A DNA stretch of 64,000 nucleotides from Sporolactobacillus shoreae. GTDB taxonomy: Bacteria > Bacillota > Bacilli > Bacillales > Sporolactobacillaceae. The position numbers were made by a program, and so were the translations under genes. Shown piece after piece: positions 26,132 to 35,609 of the stretch (position 1 is its first letter; every line of letters begins with the position of its first letter). Location: contig NZ_SRJD01000008.1 in the NCBI RefSeq assembly GCF_004684935.1, positions 1 through 64,000 of the forward strand, written 5' to 3'. The notes under the pieces were generated by a model, which was not told the DNA's origin, ran no database searches, and was given only the letters and a program-made list of their open reading frames with translations.

Positions 26132-27343
26132 TTAACGACTCATCATTTGGTTCACTACGAGTAAAAGAAATAATAAAGATGCCCCCATGAGAAAGATTGC
26201 TTGATACCCGAATAAATTGGCTACTAATGAACCAATAAATGGTCCGATTACAATTCCGGCAGATTGAAAGGATTGATTCCAGCTGAATGTACTGCTTGAA
26301 TGAGATACAGCTGTAAACTTGGCAAGCAGAATGCTTACCGCGGGTATTAATGCCGCATCAGAAAACCCCATGAGAAGCTGCAAACTAATGAACTGATACA
26401 CATTTGTTACAAACGCCATCGGTATTAAAATTAAGATGGCCATGAACAACCCCGCTTTAAGTATTTTCTCAGTCCCTATCCGGTCGCCTAGTTTGCCGAG
26501 AAATGAAGAAGTCGTGAGACAGACGATTCCAGGAGCAGAAACAGCCAGTCCGTTCATCAAATTCACATTTCCCGTGTGATGCATCAAATGAGCCACATAA
26601 AAGGACTGAATCGGCCTGATTGAATTGTTGGCCATTTGAATCAGCAAGGTGTTGAGGAACAGACAGTAAATAATTGCCTGTTTCTTATATTCAGAGGACT
26701 GCTTTTTTTCCCCCGTTGAAGCCGAATCTGAAGATGAGCCGTGTGACTCATGAACAAAAAAGAGATTAATAAAGAATACAATGATCAATAAAAAACCAGT
26801 AATTAGAAATGTGGCTCGATAATTTAAAAGGGAGCTCACTATTCCACCTAAAGTCGGTCCCAAGAGTGAACCGGTAATAAAGCCGGTTGAAAGGGTCCCT
26901 AAGGCATTGCCGCTTTTCTCTTTAGGTACTTCTGCGGCAAGCAGCGCATTGGTATTCGTAAAATAACCGGCAAAAACACCTTGCAGAAAACGTAGAGCAA
27001 TAAGTTCCGCCGCATTTGTGACAAAAGATAAAGCGCCAAGAACGAATGCAGCCCCCAATGTGCTTAGCACTAAAATGGGTTTTCTTCCATACCGGTCCCC
27101 TATCTTCCCCCAAATTGGTGAAAGAAAAGCTGCGACAAAATACGTTGATGAAAAGATCAGGGCGGTATACAGATTCAACTGCTTGGTTGAATAATGCCCT
27201 AAACTCCGCAGAAAAAAAGGCAGGAATGGCATCACTTCACTGAAGGCAATCCCTGCTGCAATGTTTCCGAATAATAAAATAAGCATCAGCTTCCGCCAAT
27301 CCGCACGGCTTGACGAAACTAAATTTTTTTCTCTGTTTATCAA
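26132..27343 (-). CDS. MFS multidrug-type efflux transporter
   Basis: 403 residues, about 12 membrane helices. Loop 2-3 motif GKIGDRYGRKPIL near residue 83 and an antiporter-like region FITGSLLGPTLGGIV near 153 suggest a drug/H+ antiporter (MdtG-like). TTG start at 27343 after GAGGT. Followed by the HD gene and preceded by the NUDIX gene on the same strand. Confidence 0.82.
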   Translation of the reverse strand: MINREKNLVSSSRADWRKLMLILLFGNIAAGIAFSEVMPFLPFFLRSLGHYSTKQLNLYTALIFSSTYFVAAFLSPIWGKIGDRYGRKPILVLSTLGAAFVLGALSFVTNAAELIALRFLQGVFAGYFTNTNALLAAEVPKEKSGNALGTLSTGFITGSLLGPTLGGIVSSLLNYRATFLITGFLLIIVFFINLFFVHESHGSSSDSASTGEKKQSSEYKKQAIIYCLFLNTLLIQMANNSIRPIQSFYVAHLMHHTGNVNLMNGLAVSAPGIVCLTTSSFLGKLGDRIGTEKILKAGLFMAILILIPMAFVTNVYQFISLQLLMGFSDAALIPAVSILLAKFTAVSHSSSTFSWNQSFQSAGIVIGPFIGSLVANLFGYQAIFLMGASLLFLLLVVNQMMSR

Positions 27344-27381
27344 TACCCTGTACCTCTCTCATCCCGCCGCGCTATTTGATT

Positions 27382-27870
27382 CTATTCAATAATGGGACGA
27401 GGTTTTTTTGATAACAGATCGTTGACCAACATCCTATGTTCCGTAAATATAGTGTCGGGTAATTCTTCAAGTGAGAAGAACTTATTTTGCATGGACTCTT
27501 CGTTGCTTTCAATTAATTCACCTTTATAGTCCTTACAAATGAAAGAAATAAAAATCAATGAAACCTGGTCGCCATTAGAAAAAGTTTTTTCATACTGTGG
27601 GCCCGAATAAATACTGAATAATTCAAGTTTTCCTAATCGAAGTCCAGTCTCTTCATACACTTCTCTCCTGGCTGTATCCTGAACGCTTTCACCCAATTCC
27701 ATAAATCCACCTGGAAAGCCCCATTGCCCATTATCCGAACGTCTTTGCATCAGTACACGCTTCTCTTTATCAAAGACAATCGCACCTGAAACAACCATTA
27801 AAACCTTTTCGTGACCTACCATTGATCTCAAATATTTTATGTAATCCAATTTTTCCCTATCCGGTAACAT
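27382..27870 (-). CDS. NUDIX hydrolase
   Basis: 162 residues. The Nudix box is complete: GGFMELGESVQDTARREVYEET is spelled across residues about 56-77 (GX5EX7REUXEE pattern). An N-terminal 25-residue helical segment (REKLDYIKYLRSMVG) precedes the fold, typical of Bacilli NUDIX proteins of the ADP-ribose/8-oxo type; substrate unknown. ATG at 27870 with GGGGGA upstream; a TTG at 27876 is closer to the site. Divergent from the Rgg-like regulator. Confidence 0.87.
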   Translation of the reverse strand: MLPDREKLDYIKYLRSMVGHEKVLMVVSGAIVFDKEKRVLMQRRSDNGQWGFPGGFMELGESVQDTARREVYEETGLRLGKLELFSIYSGPQYEKTFSNGDQVSLIFISFICKDYKGELIESNEESMQNKFFSLEELPDTIFTEHRMLVNDLLSKKPRPIIE

Positions 27871-27990
27871 AGACAATCCCCCACAACTATTTTTAATGAC
27901 GTCTGATTCATCTCATGTATTGATAACATTTTAGACTGTTGGCATAATGGGTTTAGCGTCGTGTCACTTATATCGACATATTATGGGGAG
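27855..27990. promoter_or_regulatory. Duplicated promoter/leader block, copy 1 (between NUDIX and Rgg genes)
   Basis: The divergent intergenic region. On the plus strand, TTGATA (27920-27925) and CATAAT (27943-27948) spaced 17 bases form a promoter for the Rgg-like gene. The whole block is repeated upstream of the HD gene at 25980-26125. Conserved words GGTTTAGCG and CGACAT flanking a TRTGTYACTTAT segment could be a regulator site. Confidence 0.65.
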
Positions 27991-27998
27991 GCGTATTT

Positions 27999-28874
27999 AT
28001 GGCCGCAATTGGTGAACTCATCAGAAAAATCAGAATGGATAAGGGTATGACGCAGAGTGAAACCTCTAAAGGAATTCTTTCCCGATCCCACTTATCGGAA
28101 TTGGAGCATAACAACTACTATCCCACATATGACAAAATGATTTTGCTTATTAACCGATTGGGTTTATCATTGGAAGAATTTGAGGACGAGCTTCACCAGA
28201 AAGAATTTTATTTTGAGGATTATTACATAAAACGGACCAATGATCTTTCGACCCGAAGTAAGATTGATGAACTCGCGACTTTTCTCGAAAATGAGTTCAC
28301 AGAAGAAATCGCCAGCCGTTCGCTTCGTTTGTATCACAAACGCCTGAACATGCTCGGGCTGGTTGATTATGTTCAACATAAAGGGCAGGTAAATAGTGAC
28401 CTTTATCAGCCCATTTTCAACTATCTATTAAAATGCCAAAATTGGCGGAGCTATGAAGTCACTTTGTTGAGCAATGCGATTTTTCTCGCTGAATACTTTG
28501 TCGCGAAGGTGCTTGCCAAGCAGTTTCTAACAAAGTTCCATAATGATTGGAACCATTCCGTGGCACATAAAATACCTGTGTTTTTTAATAATCTCTCTGA
28601 AATGGCACTGATGAATCAGGAACCGAATAACGCTCTGAACTATTGCGCCATTTCACGCAGCTATACAGTTAAAAACCATGACTTATATAATCAGCTCATC
28701 GGCAATATAACGGCTCACATGGCAAACTGCATTCTTTTGATCGGGAAAGAAGATGAGATTGTTAAGGATTTGCAATTATTTATTCATCTTGGTTATGAAG
28801 ATACAGCCGACTACTATCATAACCTGTGTGCCGAATTAAAAATAAACCTAAATTGGCGTCTGCGCGCGATTTGA
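27999..28874 (+). CDS. Rgg/GadR/MutR-family transcriptional regulator
   Basis: 291 residues: an N-terminal Cro/CI-type helix-turn-helix (IGELIRKIRMDKGMTQSETS, SRSHLSELEHNNYYPTYDKM) and a C-terminal helical repeat domain of about 215 residues, the Rgg layout. Streptococcal Rgg proteins respond to short hydrophobic peptides; no peptide gene was found next to this one. GGGGAGGCG is upstream of the ATG. Probable targets are the neighbouring NUDIX and HD transcription units, which share the duplicated block. Confidence 0.8.
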   Translation: MAAIGELIRKIRMDKGMTQSETSKGILSRSHLSELEHNNYYPTYDKMILLINRLGLSLEEFEDELHQKEFYFEDYYIKRTNDLSTRSKIDELATFLENEFTEEIASRSLRLYHKRLNMLGLVDYVQHKGQVNSDLYQPIFNYLLKCQNWRSYEVTLLSNAIFLAEYFVAKVLAKQFLTKFHNDWNHSVAHKIPVFFNNLSEMALMNQEPNNALNYCAISRSYTVKNHDLYNQLIGNITAHMANCILLIGKEDEIVKDLQLFIHLGYEDTADYYHNLCAELKINLNWRLRAI

Positions 28875-28991
28875 TTTAGTTGTTTACGGATAGATAGCCA
28901 AACCCATAATCGCCATGCTGCACAACACCGATCGATGAATAGGACACATGACGAAAATGATACGTAGAGTAAAAAAACGAACCGACCTATT

Positions 28992-29318
28992 TTACGGCTT
29001 AATATACGCGTAACCGCTGCTTTGTTTTTTCACTAATTCTGCCACTCCTGCCGGAACAACAGATACAAATGCCGGAAGATCATTCTTCACGATATGCTGC
29101 GCATTTAAAGCATTTTGACAGGCAACAAACTGAACACCCTGCTGGCTTAGATTTCTCATCTGATCGATGAACGGTTCCAGCTGATAATCGCTGACAGCCA
29201 CGGCATTGGCCAACACTTCTATTTCAATAGCCATATTTTCTTTCAGGAGATTTTTCACATTGCCAAGCAGCAAAGGCCACTTTTCTTCTTCGTCGATATG
29301 GAATATAACGTGATACAA
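28992..29318 (-). CDS. DsrE/DsrF-like family protein
   Basis: 108 residues with the DsrE-like pattern: MYHVIFHIDEEEKWPLLLGN, then IEIEVLANAVAVSDY and VQFVACQNALNA with a single Cys at the position often used in sulfur-relay proteins. No partner sulfur genes nearby, so function is unknown. TTG start with AAGGGG nine bases upstream. Confidence 0.7.
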   Translation of the reverse strand: MYHVIFHIDEEEKWPLLLGNVKNLLKENMAIEIEVLANAVAVSDYQLEPFIDQMRNLSQQGVQFVACQNALNAQHIVKNDLPAFVSVVPAGVAELVKKQSSGYAYIKP

Positions 29319-29378
29319 GGTCAGGATCCCCTTCCTGCTTTTTTCTTCATTTGCAGCGTCAAGTGGGTGCTGAATTGT

Positions 29379-29927
29379 TCAATTGAACCCACCTAATCGC
29401 CCCATGACAATCGTATTGTAAAATCGGCCGTCAGATAAGAGTTTATCTTTTTTTAAAATACCTTCAATCTCGAAGCCATATTTTTGATACAGCTTTATGG
29501 CTTTTTCGTTCGTTTCTAAGACATTGAGTGTCATTTTTTTAATTTCATTGGATTCTGCCCAGGCAATCGACTCTTCGAGTAAATTTGTCCCGATTCGCAA
29601 ACCCCAGTATTGTTTTAATACGCAGACACCAAATTCAACTTTATGGGCCAGCCGTTTTAACGGATTTCCTTCACATCTCGAGAATCCAACAAGCGTGTCA
29701 TTAACTAATGCAACCAGAAAAAGGTAATGATTATTTTCTGTATCTCTCTCAATCAGATTTATAAACTCTTTCGTATCTAGGAAAGCCTCACCCGGCTCTC
29801 GGTCCATGTTTTGCGTCTCACCATCAATTTGGACTCTAACCTTGGACAAATATTTTGCATCCTTTGGTGATGCGGACCTAATGATGTAGCCTATTCCATT
29901 GACATTAAACGCCTTTTGTTTAATCAT
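29379..29927 (-). CDS. GNAT-family N-acetyltransferase
   Basis: 182 residues; the core FGVCVLKQYWGLRIGTNLLE and NEKAIKLYQKYGFEIEG are clear GNAT motifs A and B, and the organisation is very like the GNAT at 6435-6953 (paralogues). Start uncertain among adjacent ATGs at 29927 and 29930 behind AAGGAA. Substrate unknown. Confidence 0.75.
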   Translation of the reverse strand: MIKQKAFNVNGIGYIIRSASPKDAKYLSKVRVQIDGETQNMDREPGEAFLDTKEFINLIERDTENNHYLFLVALVNDTLVGFSRCEGNPLKRLAHKVEFGVCVLKQYWGLRIGTNLLEESIAWAESNEIKKMTLNVLETNEKAIKLYQKYGFEIEGILKKDKLLSDGRFYNTIVMGRLGGFN

Positions 29928-30029
29928 CATTTCCTTCACACCACCATCCAATGGATTGATGTACTTATTTTATAGTTAGCGCAGTCCGCCTTCGTCGAAT
30001 CTCTTAAACTATTTTATTCCATAAATAAA

Positions 30030-30060
30030 AGGTACCACAGTAACAAGACCTGTGATACCT
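30030..30060 (-). terminator. Terminator downstream of the MacB-like gene
   Basis: An 11-bp stem with one mismatch (AGGTATCACAG / CTGTGGTACCT on the minus strand, 9-base loop) followed by TTTATTTAT. Confidence 0.7.
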
Positions 30061-30090
30061 CAAATACTTTGTAAGATCAACGAATCGCGG

Positions 30091-32031
30091 TTAGTCAAAC
30101 TTTCTCAGAGATTCGACTGGATCGAGATTCGCCGCTTTGGCAGATGGCGCGAGTCCGGCGATCACGCTGATGCCGACACTGACGATCAGGCCGAACAGCA
30201 CAAATCCTGGTGTGACATTTAAGAGCGCTACGTGCATGTGCGGACGGGCGAAGTGATTGCCAATCGCTGCCGCGATGAAAGCAAGCACAATGCCGATAGC
30301 ACCGCTGAATAGGCCAAGAAGACTCGCTTCTGAGAAAAACAAGTGGCGGATGTCCTTCCGCCGGGCGCCAAGCGCTCTGAGAATACCGATTTCTTTTGTC
30401 CGTTCCGTCACACTGATATACAGGACGACGATGATCATTATGGCCGAAACGAGCAGTGAAATGCCGGCGATCGCCGCAAGAACATAGGATGCCAGAGCAA
30501 TATATAAGTTCAGTGAATCAAGGAATGCGCCGGCTCCGTTCAGATCATAGCCATGTTTTTTAAAATAGTTCTGGACGCTTTTTACATTTTGAATTTTGTC
30601 GATCTTGATGGTCGCCATATTGGGTTGCAGCATGATCTTTTGCTTGTTATACATTTCCTGAAGTGTCGCATAGTCAGCCGTGAGAAGGCCCATTTGCGCG
30701 CTTCCGTTGAAAATTGCGGATATTTTCAGCTGCTTCTGCATTACAATTGGTAACTGATTTTTATCCGTCATCGTGACGTAAAAAGTGACTGTTTTGCCGA
30801 TCAGGCTGTCCGGATTTTTCGTCAGCTGTTTGGCGACGTCTTTACTCAGCCCAATTTCTCCTGTCCCCGGCAAATGGCTTCCCTTCGCTAAATCGGTATC
30901 CGGTATAGCGCCGTCCATCGTCTGAAAATACTGTGGAATAGCCAGCTTGCTGCCGAGCTTCACCCGTGCGGAAGAGAGCCAGAGCACTTTTTCAGCAGAA
31001 ACAACGTGCGCGACCTTCCTCATCTTCGCCAGATCGTTGTTTGAAATTGTGGCCGATTTCTTGATCTGACTCGTCTCTCCGTCCTGCTGAGTCAGTTCTT
31101 TTTTTGTCATCTGGGCCACGGTCGGATTGACATTTTTCATAATCTGATCCTGAATGTACGACTGTATGCCGCTTCCAAGCGAAAGCATGATAATCACACT
31201 GAAAATGCCGATCGCTCCGCCAACTGTGACCAGAATGTTTCGCTTCAGATTGTGGCTGATGTTATCAAGTGCCATTTTAAAGGTCGCAGGAACGCTCAGA
31301 TTTTTGGTCTTCGGCTCTTCGCGATGCTCAGGAATCGGATAAGCGTCTTTCAGTCGAATATCGTCGGCAATACGCCCGTCATCAATTTTGATGATCCGCG
31401 TACCATAATCAGCAACCTTCTGCGAGTGAGTGACCGTCACGACAAGCTTGCCTTGTTTGGCGATGCTGTCCAGCAGCTCCATGATTTGTTCGCTGTTCTT
31501 CTTATCAAGCGCCCCGGTCGGTTCGTCCGCAAGAATGATGTCCGGATTATTGGCCAGTGCCCGCGCGATCGCCACGCGCTGTTTCTGCCCGCCGGACAGC
31601 TGATTCGGCCGCTTATGTATGTGATCCGCAAGCCCGACAGTTGTCAGCAGCTCCTTCGCGTGAGCTACTCGCTCTTTTTCCGACATCGTGGTCATCTTCA
31701 GTGTGACCAATACATTATTCAGAACGGTCATGTGGTTGATCAAGTTAAAGCTCTGAAAAATGAAGCCGACATTCGTCTTCCGGTAATCATCCAGCTCTTT
31801 CTCTTTCATCTGGTGCAGCGCCTTGCCATTAATCAGCACATCGCCCGTGTAATCTTTATCCATGCCTCCGATGATATTCATCAGCGTAGATTTTCCGCCG
31901 CCGGATTCCCCGAGGATGGAAACAAATTCACCGCGTTCCAGTTTGAGATCAATGCCATGCAGTACCGGAAATTTTTGCTTACCGGAAAGCTTGTACGACT
32001 TATGAATGTCTTTCAGTTCGATATAGCTCAC
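30091..32031 (-). CDS. MacB-type ABC transporter, fused ATPase and permease
   Basis: 646 residues. ATPase in residues 1-230: Walker [11 protein letters not shown]-loop FQSFNL, signature [15 protein letters not shown], Walker [15 protein letters not shown] and the switch His in VTVTHS. The rest is one MacB/FtsX-type permease: a helix near 265, a large extracytoplasmic MacB_PCD-like domain, and three helices at the C-terminus ([20 protein letters not shown] motif). Such mechanotransmission exporters handle peptides, lipoproteins or toxins. GTG start at 32031 after GGAGG. No membrane fusion partner is adjacent. Confidence 0.88.
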   Translation of the reverse strand: MSYIELKDIHKSYKLSGKQKFPVLHGIDLKLERGEFVSILGESGGGKSTLMNIIGGMDKDYTGDVLINGKALHQMKEKELDDYRKTNVGFIFQSFNLINHMTVLNNVLVTLKMTTMSEKERVAHAKELLTTVGLADHIHKRPNQLSGGQKQRVAIARALANNPDIILADEPTGALDKKNSEQIMELLDSIAKQGKLVVTVTHSQKVADYGTRIIKIDDGRIADDIRLKDAYPIPEHREEPKTKNLSVPATFKMALDNISHNLKRNILVTVGGAIGIFSVIIMLSLGSGIQSYIQDQIMKNVNPTVAQMTKKELTQQDGETSQIKKSATISNNDLAKMRKVAHVVSAEKVLWLSSARVKLGSKLAIPQYFQTMDGAIPDTDLAKGSHLPGTGEIGLSKDVAKQLTKNPDSLIGKTVTFYVTMTDKNQLPIVMQKQLKISAIFNGSAQMGLLTADYATLQEMYNKQKIMLQPNMATIKIDKIQNVKSVQNYFKKHGYDLNGAGAFLDSLNLYIALASYVLAAIAGISLLVSAIMIIVVLYISVTERTKEIGILRALGARRKDIRHLFFSEASLLGLFSGAIGIVLAFIAAAIGNHFARPHMHVALLNVTPGFVLFGLIVSVGISVIAGLAPSAKAANLDPVESLRKFD

Positions 32032-32188
32032 GTGATGTCCTCCAGTTGTGGAATCTGTACCGAAAAGGTGTCCGGATCCCAGAATTTGTCTTTACCGCTC
32101 TATCTTAACAATGAAACGAATTGATTTAACCCGCTCCGGGAATTAACTTTCACTAAGCCTTTAGCCTTACCTTTTGCATGGCTGGATC

Positions 32189-32926
32189 TTACTTCGCGTC
32201 ACTTCTCATTTTTTCATTAAAAACATAGATTGCGAGAGAAAGAATAACCACCGCATAGGCAATAACCCATAAAAGATGAGGTAAAATTAAAGCATAATCT
32301 CCGGCTACTGCTGCCCTTGCGGCATCGACTGCGTGGACAAAAGGCAATGCGTTCGCAGCAGTTTTGAATGCGCCGCCGACCAGATTCAAATCAAACCACG
32401 TCCCACTCAACCACGCGACAAGATTCGTCAGCAGTGCACCGCAGACACCGCCCACCTGCTTGTCGGTAAGCAGACTTCCAGCAAGCAATCCAATCGCGAT
32501 AAAAAGAATGGCGGCAGGAATCAATATGATGAGGGCAAGCAGCAAATTAACATTGACTGACAGCCCAAGGAAATAGGAAACGATAAAACAAATTATACTT
32601 TGCACAATCGCCATGGGCAAAAGCGGCAAGGTGTACCCAAGAATAAAATTGGACGCTGAAAGCGGTGAAGCGAACAACCGGATTAAAAATGATGTACTTC
32701 TGTCCTTAGCAATCAACATCCCGGAAAAAAGCGAGATAAAAGACAGTCCGAAAACAGCAATGCCCGGGGCAAGGCTCCTGATTTTGAACAGGCTGACCGG
32801 AACATTGGACTGAATGGCGGAAAGCAACAGCAGCAAAACCACTGGAAAACCAATGCCAAAAGCCAGGTTTAAAGGGTCTCTGAGAAGTTCTTTACGATTG
32901 CGTGAAGCGAACGCCAACACTTTCAT
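32189..32926 (-). CDS. ABC-2 type transporter permease
   Basis: 245 residues with six hydrophobic helices; ABC-2 pattern including FRIxDRS-like AKDRSTSFLIRLFASPLSAS. Starts within the stop of the ATPase gene (ATGA), so it forms a two-component exporter with it. Cargo unknown; drug or peptide export is usual for this kind. Confidence 0.82.
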   Translation of the reverse strand: MKVLAFASRNRKELLRDPLNLAFGIGFPVVLLLLLSAIQSNVPVSLFKIRSLAPGIAVFGLSFISLFSGMLIAKDRSTSFLIRLFASPLSASNFILGYTLPLLPMAIVQSIICFIVSYFLGLSVNVNLLLALIILIPAAILFIAIGLLAGSLLTDKQVGGVCGALLTNLVAWLSGTWFDLNLVGGAFKTAANALPFVHAVDAARAAVAGDYALILPHLLWVIAYAVVILSLAIYVFNEKMRSDAK

Positions 32927-33657
32927 AATGAAGCCCCATTTCCCGATGCAAGAGCAATAAAAGCATCCTCAAATTTATCTGTGTGTGTGTGCGACATCAG
33001 CTCTTTCACTGTTCCGACCGCTTTCAACCGGCCTTTTGCCATAATGGCTATTCTGTCGGAAAGCGCCTCAGCCTCTTCAAGATAGTGTGTTGTGAGAATA
33101 ATAGTCACTTTGCCCTTCAGTTGTTCTATAGTGCGCCAAAGATCCCGCCTGGCAAGAACATCCAGTCCAAGTGTCGGCTCATCCAGGAAAAGGATTTGCG
33201 GATTAGAAATGAGTGCCATCGCGATGCTCAGCCGTCTCTGCCAACCACCCGATAAAGTCTTTGCTTTGCTTTTTTCGACTTCCGACAACCCGAAACTTTC
33301 AATCATTTCTTTTGTCTTCTTCACTGCCTCTTTCCTGTTACTGCCATAAAGACCCGCAATGGTTTCCAGATTTTCTTTCACAGTTAAATTCGGCGCGACC
33401 GCGGTCTCCTGAGGCGATACATTGATTTTCTTCTTGACCTCCATTGGACTTGTAGCAACACTGTCACCAAGCAAGACAGCATCACCACTTGTTGGCTTGC
33501 TCAGGCAGGATAGCATCTTAATCGTTGTTGTTTTTCCCGCGCCATTTACACCGAGCAAGGAAAACAGTTCGCCTTGTTCAATAGACAGGTTTAGTTGATC
33601 AACAGCGATTTTCTCTTTATATTTTTTTGTTAAATCCCTGGTTTGAATGGCGCTCAC
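32923..33657 (-). CDS. ABC-2 type transporter ATP-binding protein
   Basis: 244 residues. Walker A GVNGAGKTT, Q-loop SPQETA, signature LSGGWQRRLSIAMALI (GW replacing the usual GQ/GM), Walker B ILFLDEPTLGLD and the switch LTTHYLEEAE. GTG start overlapping the AbrB gene stop (GTGA). Middle gene of a three-gene operon: AbrB regulator, ATPase, permease. Confidence 0.87.
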   Translation of the reverse strand: MSAIQTRDLTKKYKEKIAVDQLNLSIEQGELFSLLGVNGAGKTTTIKMLSCLSKPTSGDAVLLGDSVATSPMEVKKKINVSPQETAVAPNLTVKENLETIAGLYGSNRKEAVKKTKEMIESFGLSEVEKSKAKTLSGGWQRRLSIAMALISNPQILFLDEPTLGLDVLARRDLWRTIEQLKGKVTIILTTHYLEEAEALSDRIAIMAKGRLKAVGTVKELMSHTHTDKFEDAFIALASGNGASL

Positions 33658-33881
33658 TTTTCATCATCTTCCGATCGTTTTTGCGCATCAAATATCGCCT
33701 GTGCAAAGTTTATATAATCATCATTTTTTACAATCGCAATCCCCTGTGCTTCATCCCCTAGTAAAAGAAGCGTGTCCCCAGGCTTGATGTTGAAAACATT
33801 CCGGGCCTCTTTTGGAATCACAATCTGCCCCTTCTCCCCAACTTTTGCTGTCCAAATATACTTGCCTTTCGGGTTTGCCAT
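33654..33881 (-). CDS. AbrB-family (SpoVT/AbrB domain) regulator
   Basis: 75 residues. Swapped-hairpin DNA-binding fold: WTAKVGEKGQIVIPKEARNV then IKPGDTLLLLGDE. ATG at 33881 with GGAGG seven bases upstream, excluding the N-terminal extension to 33911. First gene of the exporter operon, and presumably its autoregulator: the AT-rich upstream region has repeated GTATNCAAAG-like words (33930-33985). Confidence 0.85.
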   Translation of the reverse strand: MANPKGKYIWTAKVGEKGQIVIPKEARNVFNIKPGDTLLLLGDEAQGIAIVKNDDYINFAQAIFDAQKRSEDDEK

Positions 33882-34137
33882 AAAATGCCTCCGTCGTAAA
33901 TTTTGTGTCAATTATGCAACTTTTATAATTTATATTATTTGTATCCTTTGTATAACTAATCATACTTTGCATACTTTCAACTGTCAATATAAATCAAAGC
34001 AAAAAACGCCCTCAGACTCCTTTATGGTTGAACGCCACCGATTTAAAAGTAAAACGCTTTAATTTTAGTGTCATTCGTTCTATCATGGATTTCGGAAGGG
34101 TTTCCAAATATGGCCAACTATTCTGGAGGGGATCACT

Positions 34138-35067
34138 TTGAAGCAAGTTGCAATTGGGCCGGAGAAAAATGAGGCGTCAGCAGTTGTTCAGGGCTGCATG
34201 CGCATCTCGGAGATGTCTGAGGCTGCGGTGGAAAAACTGATTGAGACAGACCTGGAAAACGGGATTACTTTTTTTGATCACGCTGACTGTTATAGCCAAG
34301 GGGCGTGCGAAGCATTGTTCGGCCGCGTGCTGGCCAAACGCCCGGATCTGCGGGACAAGATCACCCTGCAGACGAAATGCGGGATTGTCCATGGTCCGGA
34401 GTATACGCTTTATGATTTTTCAAAAGAACATCTGCTGGAAACGGTGAACGCCAGCCTGAAACGGCTGCAGACGGATCACGTCGATTATCTTCTGCTGCAC
34501 CGTCCGGATGCTCTGGTGGAGCCTGAAGAAGTGGCGGCGGCGTTTGACGAACTGCATTCCGAAGGCAAAGTGCTTCACTTCGGGGTCAGCAACCAGAATC
34601 CCTATCAGATGGAGCTGCTGAAGAAGAGCGTTAAACAGCCGCTTGAAGTCAACCAGCTTCAGTTCAGTATTAAAGCAACCGGTCTGGTGGACGCCGGCAT
34701 TAATGTGAACATGACGGTTGACGGTTCGAATGTCCGTGACGGAAGTATTCTCGACTACTGCCGTCTGCATGATGTCACGGTCCAGGCATGGTCTCCGTTC
34801 CAATATGGATTTTTCGAAGGTGTCTTCCTTGATAACCCGAAATTCCCTGAGCTGAATAAGAAAATCGATGAAATCGCGGCAAAGTACGGTGTGAGCAACA
34901 ATGCGATAGCGGTCGCCTGGATTCTTCGCCATCCGGCCGAGATCCAGGTCATCCTTGGCACGACAAACGTGAAGCGTGTTGCTGAATCGGCCAAGGGCGC
35001 CGATATTACGCTGACTCGTCCGGAATGGTACGAAATTTATCTGGCAGCTGGCAACAAACTACCTTAA
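34138..35067 (+). CDS. Aldo/keto reductase
   Basis: 309 residues with the AKR barrel: the catalytic Asp/Tyr are in FFDHADCYSQGACEALFG, Lys in TLQTKCGI and His in DYLLLHRPDAL. C-terminal NADP site region ILGTTNVKRVAES. Close in pattern to the YdhF-type reductases. TTG start at 34138, GGAGGGG seven bases upstream. A weak cre-like word (TAAAACGCTTTAA, 34050) lies upstream. Followed by a strong terminator. Confidence 0.87.
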   Translation: MKQVAIGPEKNEASAVVQGCMRISEMSEAAVEKLIETDLENGITFFDHADCYSQGACEALFGRVLAKRPDLRDKITLQTKCGIVHGPEYTLYDFSKEHLLETVNASLKRLQTDHVDYLLLHRPDALVEPEEVAAAFDELHSEGKVLHFGVSNQNPYQMELLKKSVKQPLEVNQLQFSIKATGLVDAGINVNMTVDGSNVRDGSILDYCRLHDVTVQAWSPFQYGFFEGVFLDNPKFPELNKKIDEIAAKYGVSNNAIAVAWILRHPAEIQVILGTTNVKRVAESAKGADITLTRPEWYEIYLAAGNKLP

Positions 35068-35074
35068 TCTAAAA

Positions 35075-35113
35075 AAAGAAGGGGCCGAAATTGTTCGGCC
35101 CCTCCTTTTTTTG
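35075..35113 (+). terminator. Strong terminator after the aldo/keto reductase gene
   Basis: AGGGGCCGAA / TTCGGCCCCT stem with a 4-base loop, then CCTTTTTTT; the A-run on the left may also serve the opposite strand. Confidence 0.88.
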
Positions 35114-35131
35114 CAACAAGAAAACAGATCA

Positions 35132-35260
35132 GAACTCAGTAAGATATATCGGAACTCAAGCGATTTTATCAGAACTCAGTAAAATATATCAGAACTCAGG
35201 CGATTTTATCGGAACTCGGCAAAATATATCAGAACTCAAACGATTTTATCGAAACTTAGA
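35132..35260. repeat. Locus B: seven 20-bp repeats with alternating spacers (40-bp superperiod)
   Basis: GAACTC occurs at 35132, 35152, 35172, 35192, 35212 and 35232, exactly 20 bases apart, with a decayed seventh copy at about 35252. The 10 bases before it alternate between an AANATATATC type and a CGATTTTATC type, giving a 40-base higher-order unit. It follows the terminator of the aldo/keto reductase gene. Not CRISPR: no constant repeat with unique spacers of CRISPR length. Confidence 0.85.
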
Positions 35261-35609
35261 AATTTCTAGTTAGCCTTTCGTAAGATCTTCCGCTTGCCGC
35301 TTAGCCATAGCTTGATCCCCTTAAAAATCCAACAAATCGGTTAATCCACAGGTCGATTTTTTATTCCAGACAATAAAAAAAGACACCTAAATGTGTCGTT
35401 TCCGTAAAATGGGTTCTTTCAAGCAAGGGGTAATGTGCTTGCCCCTTATAATATTATTTTAAACGACCGCTCATTATAAGTCTATATTTTTCAAAAATTT
35501 TATTGTAGTCTGAGAGCATCCGGCCGGGATATTTATGATGAAAGGATAACAATCATTCCGCAGCTGCATGACTTGTTGCCTTCCTTTTCAATAAGGGGTT
35601 GCTTTTAAC
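35261..35609. other. Intergenic region before the MFS gene
   Basis: No gene seen. It contains small hairpins: GACAC/GTGTC at about 35380-35398 beside an A-run (terminator-like on the minus strand), and AAGGGG / CCCCTT at about 35426-35448. No gene on the minus strand explains the first. Confidence 0.4.

Noticed and set aside
31252-32124. 290-codon plus-strand ORF
   Set aside because: Antisense to the MacB-like ATPase, which has full ABC motifs; no homology signal in the plus frame.
35132-35260. CRISPR array
   Set aside because: Period of 20 bases with no conserved repeat of CRISPR length and no unique spacers; no cas genes.
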